Positions 25,819 to 36,199 of a stretch of 64,000 nucleotides of DNA are shown piece after piece. The notes under the pieces are model-generated. The model did no database searches and was not told the DNA's origin. It saw only the letters and a list, made by a program, of their open reading frames with translations. The stretch is taken from the NCBI GenBank assembly GCA_017651065.1, contig JAGCDP010000055.1, forward strand, positions 1 through 64,000, in the 5' to 3' direction. Every line of letters starts with the position of its first letter. The first letter of the stretch is position 1. The translations under genes were made by a program, and so were the position numbers. The DNA is from Treponema sp. (lineage in GTDB: Bacteria > Spirochaetota > Spirochaetia > Treponematales > Treponemataceae).

Positions 25819-27246
25819 AGTTTTATCATTTGGAAAGACCTGCATGCCTGCTTCTAAGACCTGACGTGCCTGATCAAAGCGTTTTGCATTGGCCTGGTCG
25901 GCAAAGTTGTTGTGGATTATTGCAATGCAGTTATCATAAAAGGATTTCTGCATTTTTTTAATTTTGGTGCTTTGCGGAAGGCGTTCAAGAGCTTCGCATG
26001 ATTTCTGGTAACCTGTTCCATAGCTTCGTTCGAGCATGCATTCATTCAAAATAGTAAGCCATGCATTTTCAAGATATACAAGAACTCTTTTTTCCTGGGC
26101 AGACTCTAAATCATGATTGGTCAGCAGTACTTCAATTGTCTGAATCTGTTCTTCGGCAGAAAGCCCTTCTATATTAGAAGAAACAAGAATATCTGTAAGG
26201 ATATCTGTGAGCTTTGAAATCTGCTTCTGGGAAATATATGTTTTTGCTTTTTCGTATGACTTTAGCGCCAGTTCATAATTCATTTCATTAAAACACAAAA
26301 CAAGTAGATTATAACAGGCGTTATCAAGATTTCTCTGACAGTAATCTGTCATGCCCCAGCGATCAATATAAGAAATATACCAGTCAACCATTCCGGCAAA
26401 TTCTTCTGCAACTTCAGGCATTGTATTTAAATAATTTGTGGCGAGTATATCAAGATCACGGCGTGCATCTGTAATTGCTTTTGTCTTATTGTTTTCTAGT
26501 CTGATAGCTTCATAGCGTGCTGCTCCAAGCGGAACCGCATTCATGTAATCCTCTTTGTCTATATATAAAGCGCAGACATTACTTGCAATAAGGCCTGCAA
26601 AAACAACGTCGGTTACTTCCTGACGGTTTGAATAATATTTTTTTGGAACAACATAATATCGTTCTATCTTATCTTCATTTTCAATTGCTTCTTTACTACC
26701 CGGATTAAAACCATATGGATTTGTTGTTTCTACATCAATTTTATTCGGAACATAAACAGAACAAAAAGCATGCTCTGTAGTTCTCTGGCCGCATACTGTA
26801 AGACCCGCTGCCTTTGCTGCAACCATATAAAGCAATCCGGAAGAAACACAATTATACATTCCTGTTTCAAGCGCAATATCTATTCTTGTCTGATTAAAGC
26901 TGTAGGTTTTAAGATAATCTCTATACAGAAACTTTAGCACAGCCCTGCCTCGAGTTTCGTCATCCATTGCTTTATACCGGGCAGAGGTAACTTCTTTTTT
27001 TATGTCATCAAATCTTTTTATACAGGCAGCCCATCTTCCAGAACCTGGTTCACATTCTGAATATCTTAATGCAAGTTCAAAAATCTGATCTGCAGAAAGA
27101 ACAGCAGGACCAATAGACGCAGGTTTAAAAACTTCAAGCGGGTCAAAAACAGGTTCAAATGACGGATGTTTATTTTGTGCAGATATACATACCTGCCCCA
27201 GAATAAAAGAGAAAATAAGGATTAAAAATAACTTACGCCATTTCAT
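25777..27246 (-). CDS. Secreted transglutaminase-like protein with helical repeats
   Basis: 489 residues. A signal peptide (about 1-22) is followed by a transglutaminase-like cysteine peptidase fold: Cys133 in MYNCVSS, His159 in TTEHAF and Asp171 in KIDVETTNP form the expected triad. The C-terminal 280 residues look like TPR-type helices (for example YELALKSYEKAKTY and RFDQARQVLEAGMQVFP). It should act in the periplasm; substrate unknown. Its start overlaps the upstream methyltransferase gene by 14 bases, so the two are one operon. Confidence 0.75.
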   Translation of the reverse strand: MKWRKLFLILIFSFILGQVCISAQNKHPSFEPVFDPLEVFKPASIGPAVLSADQIFELALRYSECEPGSGRWAACIKRFDDIKKEVTSARYKAMDDETRGRAVLKFLYRDYLKTYSFNQTRIDIALETGMYNCVSSGLLYMVAAKAAGLTVCGQRTTEHAFCSVYVPNKIDVETTNPYGFNPGSKEAIENEDKIERYYVVPKKYYSNRQEVTDVVFAGLIASNVCALYIDKEDYMNAVPLGAARYEAIRLENNKTKAITDARRDLDILATNYLNTMPEVAEEFAGMVDWYISYIDRWGMTDYCQRNLDNACYNLLVLCFNEMNYELALKSYEKAKTYISQKQISKLTDILTDILVSSNIEGLSAEEQIQTIEVLLTNHDLESAQEKRVLVYLENAWLTILNECMLERSYGTGYQKSCEALERLPQSTKIKKMQKSFYDNCIAIIHNNFADQANAKRFDQARQVLEAGMQVFPNDKTLNADMATLNRMEK

Positions 27247-28009
27247 AAAAAATTATGCTTGCAGCCTGTGCAACATTTAAACTATCAATTACGCTCTGGG
27301 TAACACCGTTTTGCATTCCTGCCCACGGAATTATTACAAGCTCATCGCAGTTTTTCTTTATCTGCTCGCTGATTCCCTCTTCTTCATTACCTAAAATAAC
27401 GAGCAAAGGCTTTTTCTGCCCTGATTTTTTATATTCTCGAAGGAAACTTACAGGTTTTTTGGCCTCTAAAGACGTTCCAACGCGTAGTACTTTTTGGGAC
27501 AACGCTTCTAAAAGTCTTTCTGACGACTTTACACTGTAAATATTTACATATTCCATGCCGCCTTCTGCAACACGGTAGCTGCTTGTAGTAATTGAACTTT
27601 GTGCTTCATCAAGCGGAATAATAATATTTTTTATTCCAAAAAAGGCAGCACTTCGAACAATAGCACCAAAATTATTTGCGTTACCAATACGATCAAGAAG
27701 AACTGCATTTTCACCGTTTGCAATCCAGCTGTCTGTTATGTCTGAATCAAGCGGTGTAATTTCAGGAGCCTGAATCATAGCTACTACACCCTGATGGTGA
27801 ACGGAGCCGCACAGCTTCTGTAATTCTTCTGCAGGCTTTTGATTATATATTCCATGATTCTTTGAAAGCTTTTTGCACAGGCCTCCAAACTTTGGAGCAA
27901 CCTCTTCTGTAAAATACAAACGAGTAATTCTTTCCGGATGATTTTTTTCAAGCTTTTTTACAGCAGCAAATCCGCAAACTGCAAGCTCATTGTTCTTCTT
28001 GTTCTTCAT
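27233..28009 (-). CDS. TrmH/SpoU-family rRNA methyltransferase (RlmB-like)
   Basis: 258 residues from the ATG at 28009. It has an N-terminal substrate-binding domain and a SPOUT catalytic domain with IGNANNFGAIVRSAAFFG (motif 1), ILGNEEEGIS (motif 2) and IPWAGMQNGVTQSVIDSLNVAQAASI (motif 3, broken here). It probably 2'-O-methylates a ribose in 23S rRNA or tRNA. A GTG further upstream overlaps a TATATT -10 box (28021-28016); the ATG chosen lies six bases past it, so the transcript may be leaderless. It is divergent from the DUF4097 pair. Confidence 0.85.
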   Translation of the reverse strand: MKNKKNNELAVCGFAAVKKLEKNHPERITRLYFTEEVAPKFGGLCKKLSKNHGIYNQKPAEELQKLCGSVHHQGVVAMIQAPEITPLDSDITDSWIANGENAVLLDRIGNANNFGAIVRSAAFFGIKNIIIPLDEAQSSITTSSYRVAEGGMEYVNIYSVKSSERLLEALSQKVLRVGTSLEAKKPVSFLREYKKSGQKKPLLVILGNEEEGISEQIKKNCDELVIIPWAGMQNGVTQSVIDSLNVAQAASIIFYEMA

Positions 28010-28066
28010 ACAATTAATATACACAATTTTTTTGAAAAATGATATATTATGATTTCAGAGGTTATC

Positions 28067-29104
28067 ATGAAAAAAACAATTCTATCTATTCTTCTTTTAA
28101 GCTTATCATTTGCAGGCTTTTCACTTCCAAAACTTTTCAGTGAAGATTCAGCAGATGCTTATAATATTAAAAATATTTCCGTAGACTTGTCATGGGAAAA
28201 TCTTATTATTCAGCAAAGCAATGATTCACAAACTATTTTTGTATATATATATTGCAATAAATATGATTACGTACCTAGCGTTTCATTTTCCAACTCAAAG
28301 CTCACAATAAAATCAAAAAAGACTTCTGGTTTTTTCTTCAATAATTATGATTGTACTGTTATTGTAAAACTTCCTTCTTCTGCTTCTTTTGACGTTGTAG
28401 CCTTAAGAACAACAAGCGGTGATATTAATTCAGAAACAGGTATTGAAGCAGGTGTTCTTTATGTTGTATCAACAAGCGGAGATCAAACCTTTGCACTTCG
28501 AACAAATGCCGACGACACAAGTTTTACAGCAACAAGTGGTGATATTAAAATAGACAGTTCAATTGGAGCAAAGCTTAAGGTTGAAACAACAAGCGGTTCT
28601 ATAACTGTAGGTCAATTTGAAGGAACAATGTTCTCTGCAAAAGCTACAAGCGGTACAATAAAGCTTTCACAGATTTATACAGAAGATGCTTTCATTGATA
28701 CAACAAGCGGTTCAATTTCTTTAGACGGCACAGTTACCGAAAACTTAAGTGTAAATGCTACAAGCGGTACAGTTGGTCTTATACTTCAGACAGTTCCTGC
28801 AGACAAAACTGCTGTTTCTACAACAAGCGGAACAATCTTTACAGCACTTCCTGGAAATGCAGATTTTTCAATTATCGCAAAGACAACAAGCGGTGCTTTT
28901 ATAAATACAATGACAGGTGAAAAAGTTTCTTCATCTGTAAATTACAAGCGCGATATGAACGAAGGGGGTCCTCTTGTTATGTTTTCTGCAACATCTGGAA
29001 GAGTTACTCTTGATTCAATAGAAGGTAATTATCCTGTTGTTAATATAGGAAAACAGACAGAGTCAGATATTCCGGTTGTATCATTTGATGATCCGATTTT
29101 TTAA
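28067..29104 (+). CDS. Secreted DUF4097 beta-repeat protein, first of two
   Basis: 345 residues from the ATG at 28067 (AGAGG six bases upstream). A signal peptide (KKTILSILLLSLSFAGFS) precedes a DUF4097-type beta-solenoid: the motif (T/A)TSG(D/S/T)hx recurs about ten times from residue 120, at roughly 20-residue spacing. The repeat is also visible in DNA as ACAACAAGCGG. It is probably a cell-surface or periplasmic adhesin-like protein. It overlaps the next gene by one base. Confidence 0.8.
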   Translation: MKKTILSILLLSLSFAGFSLPKLFSEDSADAYNIKNISVDLSWENLIIQQSNDSQTIFVYIYCNKYDYVPSVSFSNSKLTIKSKKTSGFFFNNYDCTVIVKLPSSASFDVVALRTTSGDINSETGIEAGVLYVVSTSGDQTFALRTNADDTSFTATSGDIKIDSSIGAKLKVETTSGSITVGQFEGTMFSAKATSGTIKLSQIYTEDAFIDTTSGSISLDGTVTENLSVNATSGTVGLILQTVPADKTAVSTTSGTIFTALPGNADFSIIAKTTSGAFINTMTGEKVSSSVNYKRDMNEGGPLVMFSATSGRVTLDSIEGNYPVVNIGKQTESDIPVVSFDDPIF

Positions 29105-29808
29105 TGAATAAGAAGATTTTTGCAATTGTAATAACACTGTTTCTCGCAAGCGCACTTTTTGCAGACACAAAGAATATTGTATACAATGAATCATTCGCTT
29201 TTGAAGGCCTGGATTCCATTGATATTACACTTTCGTATGAAAACCTTAAGATTTCACAGATTTACGGTGATGAAATAGTTATAGAAATTGGTTCTAACAA
29301 TATTAAAAAGATTCCGGAAGTTTTGCTTGTACAGGACGAGCTTTCTTCTTCTCTTAAAATTGCAACTAAAACAAAAAGAGCCACTCTGGGTAACGACTGC
29401 ACCGTTTATTTATATATTCCTCAGGATTTTTTAGCACAGGAAATACACATTTCATTAGTAAGCGGAAATCTTTTAGCTGATATTCTTAAAGCCCAAAATG
29501 CCCTTTATATAAAAAACACAAGCGGCCGAATTGATATTGCAGCTGTTTCTACAGATTTTCTAAACGCAGGCTGTGTTTCAGGCAACATTACACTTCAAAA
29601 AGTTTCTGCCGGATATTTAGACATTAAAAATACTTCGGGTAACATATTTGTTGAACTTGAAAAACCAACAGAGGCAAGCTCAAAAATTTCAACAATTTCT
29701 GGCAAAATTCAGGTTTATTACAAAAAAAATGAGTCGCCTTTTTCAGACGACTCACCTGATTTTATTATTTCAACAGTTTCCGGAAAAATTGAATCCGTAG
29801 CTTATTAG
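29104..29808 (+). CDS. Secreted DUF4097 beta-repeat protein, second of two
   Basis: 234 residues; its ATG overlaps the previous stop (TAATG), so the two proteins are probably coupled. It has a signal peptide (KKIFAIVITLFLASALFA) and a shorter run of the same motif: NTSGRID, CVSGNIT, NTSGNIF, TISGKIQ and TVSGKIE. A duplication of the upstream gene is likely. It overlaps the convergent outer-membrane protein gene by four bases. Confidence 0.8.
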   Translation: MNKKIFAIVITLFLASALFADTKNIVYNESFAFEGLDSIDITLSYENLKISQIYGDEIVIEIGSNNIKKIPEVLLVQDELSSSLKIATKTKRATLGNDCTVYLYIPQDFLAQEIHISLVSGNLLADILKAQNALYIKNTSGRIDIAAVSTDFLNAGCVSGNITLQKVSAGYLDIKNTSGNIFVELEKPTEASSKISTISGKIQVYYKKNESPFSDDSPDFIISTVSGKIESVAY

Positions 29809-31112
29809 AATCCAACACAAAGTGTTACAAAGGCACCAACTCCTGCACCTGTAAAGCTCTGAGCAAAGTTTGTTGACTGGAATGAAACTCCTGCATCAAC
29901 TTCCAGAAGACGGATATTAAGTTCAACAGTAAACTGATTCTTGAAAACTTCATCCATATAAGAATGTGAAAGCGAGAAACTCAAAATATTCCAAAGGCTA
30001 AGGCGTCCGCCAATTGAGTAATCAAAATAGAACTGTGTTTCATCTCGACCACCATTATCCTTATTAATAGCCGAAGCAAACGGATGTCTGAAACCAACAC
30101 CAACGTAGCCTGTTGTAGAAAGAAGTGTTCCAAACGGATGGAAATCGGCACTGATTCCAAACTTCAATGGACGATGAATAGCATATGGTGTTTCAAGCTT
30201 TATTGGCTTACCAAGAATTGCGGCTAAACCTGTAAGATCTTCGTCGTCTTCACCTTCCTGATACTGAGGAACTTCAGAAGAACTTCCGTCATCACCGTCA
30301 TCTCCGCCCATACCAACAAATTCATCAAAACCAAGGTATTTATCGTAAGTATAAGTAACGTTATAACCTGTGTTCAAACGGCTTGGTACAATAGGAATAC
30401 GAGCCTGTGCTCCAACAGTAAGGAATTTGAAAAGCTCTCTTTGATACTTTGCACCAACATCAAAACCAATGCCGTCACCAATAGAGCTCAAAATACCCTG
30501 AACATCAGATATATTAGCCAGATCACAATTTGAATAACCTTTTGCTTCAAGGTTTGCCTGTACACCAACCTTGTTGTCTTTCATAAACACTCTGGCAGAA
30601 GTCTGGCTTGCATCGAAGTGTGCTAATGTACTGAAAGCTGTTCCTTCAAATTCAATTTTTGATTTTTTGAAGTTCCAGCCGCCTTTTACAGTTGCAGTAG
30701 CAAAAATGTCGGCATATGTATTTGAAGTTTGTACTACAAAGTCATCACCCATTCCAACATTACCGTTTCCAAGAAATTCAAACAAATCCTTTGAAAGACC
30801 AACGCTTGCATCTCCTTCTACTCCAACAGAAAGACCAAGAATGAGTCCGTGGGGAATATCAAGATTCAAAGAAAAAGTTGGAGCCGCAAAAGCTTTAATT
30901 GCAGCACCCTTAAAAGCAACTTTTTCGGCAATTTCGCTTAAATCAATTACAACAGATTCCTGCATAACTTCTTTAAGACTTACAAGATTGTTCGAAACTT
31001 CAACAGGAACATCTACCCTTACTTCAAAGAATCTGTGTGCAAACGGATTCTTTGCAAAAGAGGTGCCAACAAATGATATTAACAAAGCAAAAACAATAGC
31101 TATTTTTTTCAT
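29805..31112 (-). CDS. Outer-membrane beta-barrel-like protein
   Basis: 435 residues with a signal peptide cleaved near SFA-K (residue 21). The rest alternates polar and hydrophobic residues with many Gly and aromatic residues, as in a transmembrane beta barrel, and ends in VTLCVGF with the terminal Phe typical of outer-membrane proteins. An acidic loop (GGDDGDDGSSSEVPQYQEGE) sits near residue 275. No named family is recognised. The gene starts 12 bases after the large lipoprotein gene, so both are probably co-expressed envelope proteins. Confidence 0.7.
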   Translation of the reverse strand: MKKIAIVFALLISFVGTSFAKNPFAHRFFEVRVDVPVEVSNNLVSLKEVMQESVVIDLSEIAEKVAFKGAAIKAFAAPTFSLNLDIPHGLILGLSVGVEGDASVGLSKDLFEFLGNGNVGMGDDFVVQTSNTYADIFATATVKGGWNFKKSKIEFEGTAFSTLAHFDASQTSARVFMKDNKVGVQANLEAKGYSNCDLANISDVQGILSSIGDGIGFDVGAKYQRELFKFLTVGAQARIPIVPSRLNTGYNVTYTYDKYLGFDEFVGMGGDDGDDGSSSEVPQYQEGEDDEDLTGLAAILGKPIKLETPYAIHRPLKFGISADFHPFGTLLSTTGYVGVGFRHPFASAINKDNGGRDETQFYFDYSIGGRLSLWNILSFSLSHSYMDEVFKNQFTVELNIRLLEVDAGVSFQSTNFAQSFTGAGVGAFVTLCVGF

Positions 31113-31124
31113 TTTCTCACCTCC

Positions 31125-33746
31125 TTAGTCCTGCGCATTAAACGGATAAATTGGGATTTCACCTTGGGCGTCTATATTGAGCACAATTTTTCCGCCAACA
31201 TCCAGTTTTTTTAGAAGTTTAACATTATCATTCTGTTTAAACTTGATTTTTATTTCCGGGTGCAAAGGATATGTTTGCATAAGTTTCTTTGGTTTTAATT
31301 TAAGTGCATAAGAACCACCGTTCTTTATTTCCTTTTTTACAGGACCTTCACCATAAGCATCTATTGAAAGTTCTGGAGCCTCTCCAATGATAGGTATTTT
31401 CATATTATCTATACGAATTGTTGCAGAGTTTAATAAGTCCAGATAAGTTTCATAACTAGAAATATCAGGTTGTTCTGTTCTTCCAAGTAAATCGATGGTA
31501 GGATCATCCTTCTTCATCATTTTCATAATGTCAATTTCTAAATCACTATTAACATTAAAATCCATAGAAAGAAGAATTACAATATCGATTTTTATAGAAG
31601 CAGCTTTCCCGTTTAATTTAAGCTGTTCAATAGTCTCTTTTGTAACCCTTATAGCATCACCAGATACTCCAGATTTTGGTTTGATATTATATTCTATACA
31701 GAGAGAACCTTCATCTGCAGGATCATTTATTGCGGAAGCTAAAGAAATTGCTGTTGGGAATGCATTGGCATTAATTTTAAGAACTTCACCTGCTGCATTC
31801 TGCTGGAGTACTGGTAATGGTGTAAAATTAAGATCTTCAAAATTTGAACCATCGCCTAAAAGCCATGTTTCTTTAGGACTTGATACAGGGGTAATTGTTC
31901 CACTATTGTCATTTCCGTAGAAAGATTTTATTTTTCCTTCAAACTCCAAATCTGTGAAAACAGTGTCTGGCATGGCCACAAAAATGTAAAGCGGCAATTC
32001 ATTTATATCAAGCTTATCTGCAAAATTTTCACTGCCTGCTGATTCAAACAATGTCTTTTTGTTTATGCCCACAGACATCTTATTACTATATCCATTTGTA
32101 ACAGAAGCCGGGAGTTTTACATCTGCGTATTCCCAGTCTATAAATGGTGTTATTTTCAGATCAAGCTCGTATTCAGTTCCTGGAACAACATTTGTAACCT
32201 CAAAGGTTTTTACACTCGTAGAATCGTCAAATCCTGGTAACCCTATTTGTCCGTGAACATTCATTGTGGTTACTTTTGTTCCTTCACCATCATCAACAAA
32301 CTTAATTAATGGTCCGGTACCTTTAAAGCGAAGTGTAGTAGCTTGTGCAGAAGTGCCTCCGGCAACAATTGTTTTCTTTACATCTTCTCCATCTCCTGAC
32401 ATGCCAAGGAAAACTGAATCAAATTGTAAATCAATGTCATTTCCAGAAGGTAAAGTGTTCTTTGCTGTTACATCAAAACCACTTGGTAAAAATTTAACTC
32501 TATCTATAACATCTGTAATATCACTGCTAACAGGCTGACTTCCGTTGATTTCTGTTTCAAAGCCAGCATCCATCTTGATTTTTGCAGAAGCAATCTTTCT
32601 GAGGTCAATTGTTATTACGGCATTAAGCGGTTTTGTAAAATCAATATTATCATTTGACAAAACAATTGTTACTTGTGTTTCAGCTGTTATATCACCGCCA
32701 GGGAAGTCTGTATCTGCCAGATTGTTTGAATTATCACCTGCTTTTGTACAAGTAATAGGATCTCCGTTATGCTTCTGAAGATCACCCGATATTGTAATTG
32801 TAAAATCGTCAATAACATCTGTCCAGTTAGCTGGTGTTGGTATTGAAATGTTTATTGAACCTTCATCTATAGCACAAAATACTACCGGGTCTGGAAGGTC
32901 AAAAGTAAAAGTTACGGGTGCAACATTTATTGTTGAGTCTCCTGTAACAGTTACACCCTTTATTGAATTAATAGTACTACCGTCCTTTACAGTAACTGCA
33001 AAGTCAGCACCTGTTGTACCTGTAAAACTTAATTTCATTCCGGTATTTTTTATTGTTTTACCCGAAATATCCAGTTCTGCTTCACCATCGGCAAAGGTTG
33101 CAGTTTTTGTCCAGCCATCACCTTTTAATGTAACAGTGGCATCGTTAGGTATTACAGAAGAAAGATACTCTTGAACAACAAAATAACTGTTATCACCATA
33201 TGTAACTGTATTAAAATTTTCAAAAGATATTTCAAATTCCTCTGTATCTGTAGTTCCGATACATGTTACAACATTGTTAAGACTTGTCCTTATGCTGCTC
33301 ATATCAATTTCTTGAGTTTCGGTTTTATTCATGTTTGGAACAGTAAACTTTTTATTAAAGTCAAAACCGCTCATAGCATTAGAGAAGTCCATATCTTTGA
33401 AAGTTTCGCTCATATCGAATTCAGTTTCCGGAAGAGACATATGTACCAGAAACTGTTGATAATCACTTGCAGGATTATATTTATAGATATTAAAAGTTGA
33501 GGTTCCTGAGCCTGAACCTGTTCCTGCTCCTGCCTTTTCCTCAAGCATTTTTCCAATATCTAAGTATTCAGAAAGCTTGAAGCTGCTGTTTTCTTTTGAA
33601 GTATCAAAATCCAATACGGAAAATTCATATTTTGCTTTTGTCTTGAGCTTTACTTCTTTTGGGACCTGAAGGGTATTTAAACCACAGCCCATAAAAATCA
33701 GCGAGAACGATAAAGTCGCAAAAAGAGTTTTTAATTGTTTCTTCAT
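31125..33746 (-). CDS. Large lipoprotein of unknown function (873 aa)
   Basis: Lipoprotein signal peptide KKQLKTLFATLSFSLIFMGC, lipobox FMGC with Cys20. The mature protein is long, with repeated beta-rich immunoglobulin-like segments, many Asp/Gly turns and no known domain that I can name. The ATG at 33746 is chosen because AAGGAG lies eight bases upstream; a GTG at 33755 overlaps that site. A TATAAT box at 33772-33777 probably starts transcription. The downstream outer-membrane protein gene suggests a shared surface complex. Confidence 0.7.
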   Translation of the reverse strand: MKKQLKTLFATLSFSLIFMGCGLNTLQVPKEVKLKTKAKYEFSVLDFDTSKENSSFKLSEYLDIGKMLEEKAGAGTGSGSGTSTFNIYKYNPASDYQQFLVHMSLPETEFDMSETFKDMDFSNAMSGFDFNKKFTVPNMNKTETQEIDMSSIRTSLNNVVTCIGTTDTEEFEISFENFNTVTYGDNSYFVVQEYLSSVIPNDATVTLKGDGWTKTATFADGEAELDISGKTIKNTGMKLSFTGTTGADFAVTVKDGSTINSIKGVTVTGDSTINVAPVTFTFDLPDPVVFCAIDEGSINISIPTPANWTDVIDDFTITISGDLQKHNGDPITCTKAGDNSNNLADTDFPGGDITAETQVTIVLSNDNIDFTKPLNAVITIDLRKIASAKIKMDAGFETEINGSQPVSSDITDVIDRVKFLPSGFDVTAKNTLPSGNDIDLQFDSVFLGMSGDGEDVKKTIVAGGTSAQATTLRFKGTGPLIKFVDDGEGTKVTTMNVHGQIGLPGFDDSTSVKTFEVTNVVPGTEYELDLKITPFIDWEYADVKLPASVTNGYSNKMSVGINKKTLFESAGSENFADKLDINELPLYIFVAMPDTVFTDLEFEGKIKSFYGNDNSGTITPVSSPKETWLLGDGSNFEDLNFTPLPVLQQNAAGEVLKINANAFPTAISLASAINDPADEGSLCIEYNIKPKSGVSGDAIRVTKETIEQLKLNGKAASIKIDIVILLSMDFNVNSDLEIDIMKMMKKDDPTIDLLGRTEQPDISSYETYLDLLNSATIRIDNMKIPIIGEAPELSIDAYGEGPVKKEIKNGGSYALKLKPKKLMQTYPLHPEIKIKFKQNDNVKLLKKLDVGGKIVLNIDAQGEIPIYPFNAQD

Positions 33747-33799
33747 ACGCATCACTCCTTTTAGTGCAAAAATTATAGCATAAATTTTTGTTTTTTACA

Positions 33800-36181
33800 C
33801 TATTTATTAAAAAACGCAGCGAACGGATTGTAACTCATTCCGTCATCATTTTTGTCGAATTTTTGCGAATTTTTACTATTATCGGCATTTTTTTCGGTTT
33901 TTTTGACTACTACGACCTTTTTTGAAGGGCCCTTCGACGAGCTCAGGGACCCCGGCTGCTTTTGAGTTCCCGGCTTTCTTCCTTCATTAGATTGTCCAAT
34001 ACGGTTCATGGCGTCGCTCTTTAAGGAAAGGCCTATGCGGCGGCGGTCTTTGTCCAGGTTTATGATTGTGAACTCAAATACATCACCTACTTTTACAACT
34101 TCCATTGGGTCGTTTACAAAGTTATCGCTAAGCTCGCTAAGGTGAACAAGGCCTGTTTCGTGCAAGCCGATATCTACAAACGCACCAAAGTCTACTACGT
34201 TTTTGATTTTTCCGGTTACCTTCATGCCTTCCTTGAGGTCTTCGAACTGAAGAACGCCCTTCTGCATGATTGGAGCTGGGTAGCCGTCACGTGGGTCACG
34301 ATTTGGTTTTTGCAGTTCTTCTACAATGTCGCGGACTGTTGTAACACCAATGTTGTATTTGGCTGCAATTTCGTCAATCTTGCTTGCAGAAACTGTCTGG
34401 CCTGCCTGAATCATTGGAAGAACTTCGCGGGCTGCATCATAATTTTCAGGATGAACCCAGGTGTTGTCCAGAGGGTCAGAACTTTCGGCAATTTTAAGGA
34501 AGCCTGCGCACTGTTCAAATGCCTTTGGTCCAAGCCCCGGAACTTTTTTAAGATCTTCACGGCTTGTGATTTTTCCGTTTGAATCGCGGTAGGCAACAAT
34601 TTTCTTTGCTGTAGTTGCGTTGATGCCGGAAACATATTTGAGGAGTGAGTAGCTGGCAGTGTTGAGGTTTACACCAACGTTATTTACAACAGAACCTACA
34701 ACTTCATCAAGCTGTTCGGCAAGCTTTTTCTGGTTTACGTCGTGCTGGTAAAGTCCTACACCAATTGCCTTAGGGTCAATCTTAACAAGCTCGCTAAGCG
34801 GGTCCTGCAAACGACGTCCCATACTAATAGCACCACGAATAGTCAAATCAAGATCAGGGAACTCTTCTCGCGCAATGTCACTTGCAGAATAAACGGAAGC
34901 ACCTGATTCGTCTACGACTGTATAAACAACGTCTGTATAATTTTCGCTGATTACCCGGCTTACGATTGCCTGAACTTCCTGGCTGCCGGTTCCGTTACCA
35001 ACTGCTACAACCTGAATATCATATTTGTCGATTGCATCATTAATCATTTTGTAAGAACCGTCCGGGTCTGTTACCTGGAAGAACTTAAAGTAGCCCAGGT
35101 ACTTTCCTGTTTCATCAAGGGCGGCACACTTTGTACCTGTACGGATACCAGGGTCAATTCCCAAAACGCGGCTTCCCTTAATCGGCTGAGTCATAAGCAG
35201 GTTCTTCAAGTTCTCGCTGAAGATTCCAATTCCGTGCTCGTCGGCTTCGTCTGCTTCGTCACTGCGGATTTCTCGCACAACTGCAGGCGACAACAAACGA
35301 ACAACACCATCTTCAATAGCATCGCGGTGATATGTGTTGTGGATTTCTGCGTGTCTCTGAAGAGCTGCAACAGCTGCGTCTACATCAATATCAATTGTAA
35401 CTTCAAGTGCCCCTTCGCGCTCCCCACGATTTATTGCAAGAATGCGGTGAGGCTTTACCTGGTCCAGGGGCTCCTTGTAGTCCCAATACATTTTGTAAGT
35501 GCTTGTGTTTTCTGCAACAGTAGCATCCTGACCTTCCGGAACAATTCCCTTTGTAACAATGTTTCCGGTTTTCATATAAAGTGCATGAACTGTATCGCGG
35601 TTGGCAGTTTCCTGACTAACACGTTCTGCAATAATATCCTTTGCACCGGCAAGGGCATCGACTGCAGTTTCTACGTTGAGTTCTGCATTTTCGTTATCAG
35701 TCTTAATAAACTTTTCTGCTTCTTTTTCGCAGGCTCCGTCATCGTGGTCAGCCAGGATAAAATCAGCAAGCGGCTCCAAACCTTTTTCTGCCGCAATCAT
35801 TCCGCGAGTCTTCTTCTTTTTCTTAAACGGTGCCCAAAGATCTTCAAGCGCAGTAAGAGTTGTTGCAGACATAACGGCATTGTACAAAGTTTCTGTAAGC
35901 TTACCCTGGGCAAAAATGCCTTTTACAATTTCAAGACGACGGTCTTCAAGATTGTGGTATGATTTGTACAAATGATCACAGTCACGAACCTGAACTTCAT
36001 CAAGGTTGTCGTGCTTTTCCTTGCGGTAGCGGCTGATAAACGGAATGGTACAGCCTTCTTCTACAAGACTGATTACCGCGCTTACCTGCTGAACCCGAAT
36101 ATTCAGCTCTTCCGCAATTTTTTTCATGATTTCTACTTCGTTGACGGCTAATGCGTCAATGTTTTCTTGTGTGAATTCCAT
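33800..36181 (-). CDS. tex: Transcription accessory protein Tex (S1 RNA-binding)
   Basis: 793 residues, full Tex architecture: N-terminal helical domain (IPFISRYRKEKHDNL), YqgF-like RNase H fold (RVLGIDPGIRTGTKCA), helix-hairpin-helix region (LKYVSGINATTAKKIVAYR) and a C-terminal S1 domain (GAFVDIGLHETGLVHLS). Tex binds nucleic acid and influences transcription and stress survival. After the S1 domain is a basic tail, into which a TTCGA-family repeat has inserted residues GSLSSSKG (about 743-751). It ends an operon with the PilZ-like and symporter genes. Confidence 0.95.
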   Translation of the reverse strand: MEFTQENIDALAVNEVEIMKKIAEELNIRVQQVSAVISLVEEGCTIPFISRYRKEKHDNLDEVQVRDCDHLYKSYHNLEDRRLEIVKGIFAQGKLTETLYNAVMSATTLTALEDLWAPFKKKKKTRGMIAAEKGLEPLADFILADHDDGACEKEAEKFIKTDNENAELNVETAVDALAGAKDIIAERVSQETANRDTVHALYMKTGNIVTKGIVPEGQDATVAENTSTYKMYWDYKEPLDQVKPHRILAINRGEREGALEVTIDIDVDAAVAALQRHAEIHNTYHRDAIEDGVVRLLSPAVVREIRSDEADEADEHGIGIFSENLKNLLMTQPIKGSRVLGIDPGIRTGTKCAALDETGKYLGYFKFFQVTDPDGSYKMINDAIDKYDIQVVAVGNGTGSQEVQAIVSRVISENYTDVVYTVVDESGASVYSASDIAREEFPDLDLTIRGAISMGRRLQDPLSELVKIDPKAIGVGLYQHDVNQKKLAEQLDEVVGSVVNNVGVNLNTASYSLLKYVSGINATTAKKIVAYRDSNGKITSREDLKKVPGLGPKAFEQCAGFLKIAESSDPLDNTWVHPENYDAAREVLPMIQAGQTVSASKIDEIAAKYNIGVTTVRDIVEELQKPNRDPRDGYPAPIMQKGVLQFEDLKEGMKVTGKIKNVVDFGAFVDIGLHETGLVHLSELSDNFVNDPMEVVKVGDVFEFTIINLDKDRRRIGLSLKSDAMNRIGQSNEGRKPGTQKQPGSLSSSKGPSKKVVVVKKTEKNADNSKNSQKFDKNDDGMSYNPFAAFFNK
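33929..33953. repeat. TTCGA/TCGAA element in the tex tail
   Basis: Single-arm copy (core CCTTCGACGAGCTCAGGGAC), read on the minus strand as GSLSSSKG inside the disordered C-terminal tail of Tex, where it should do no harm. Confidence 0.8.
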
Positions 36182-36199
36182 AATGTCCCACCTAATTGT

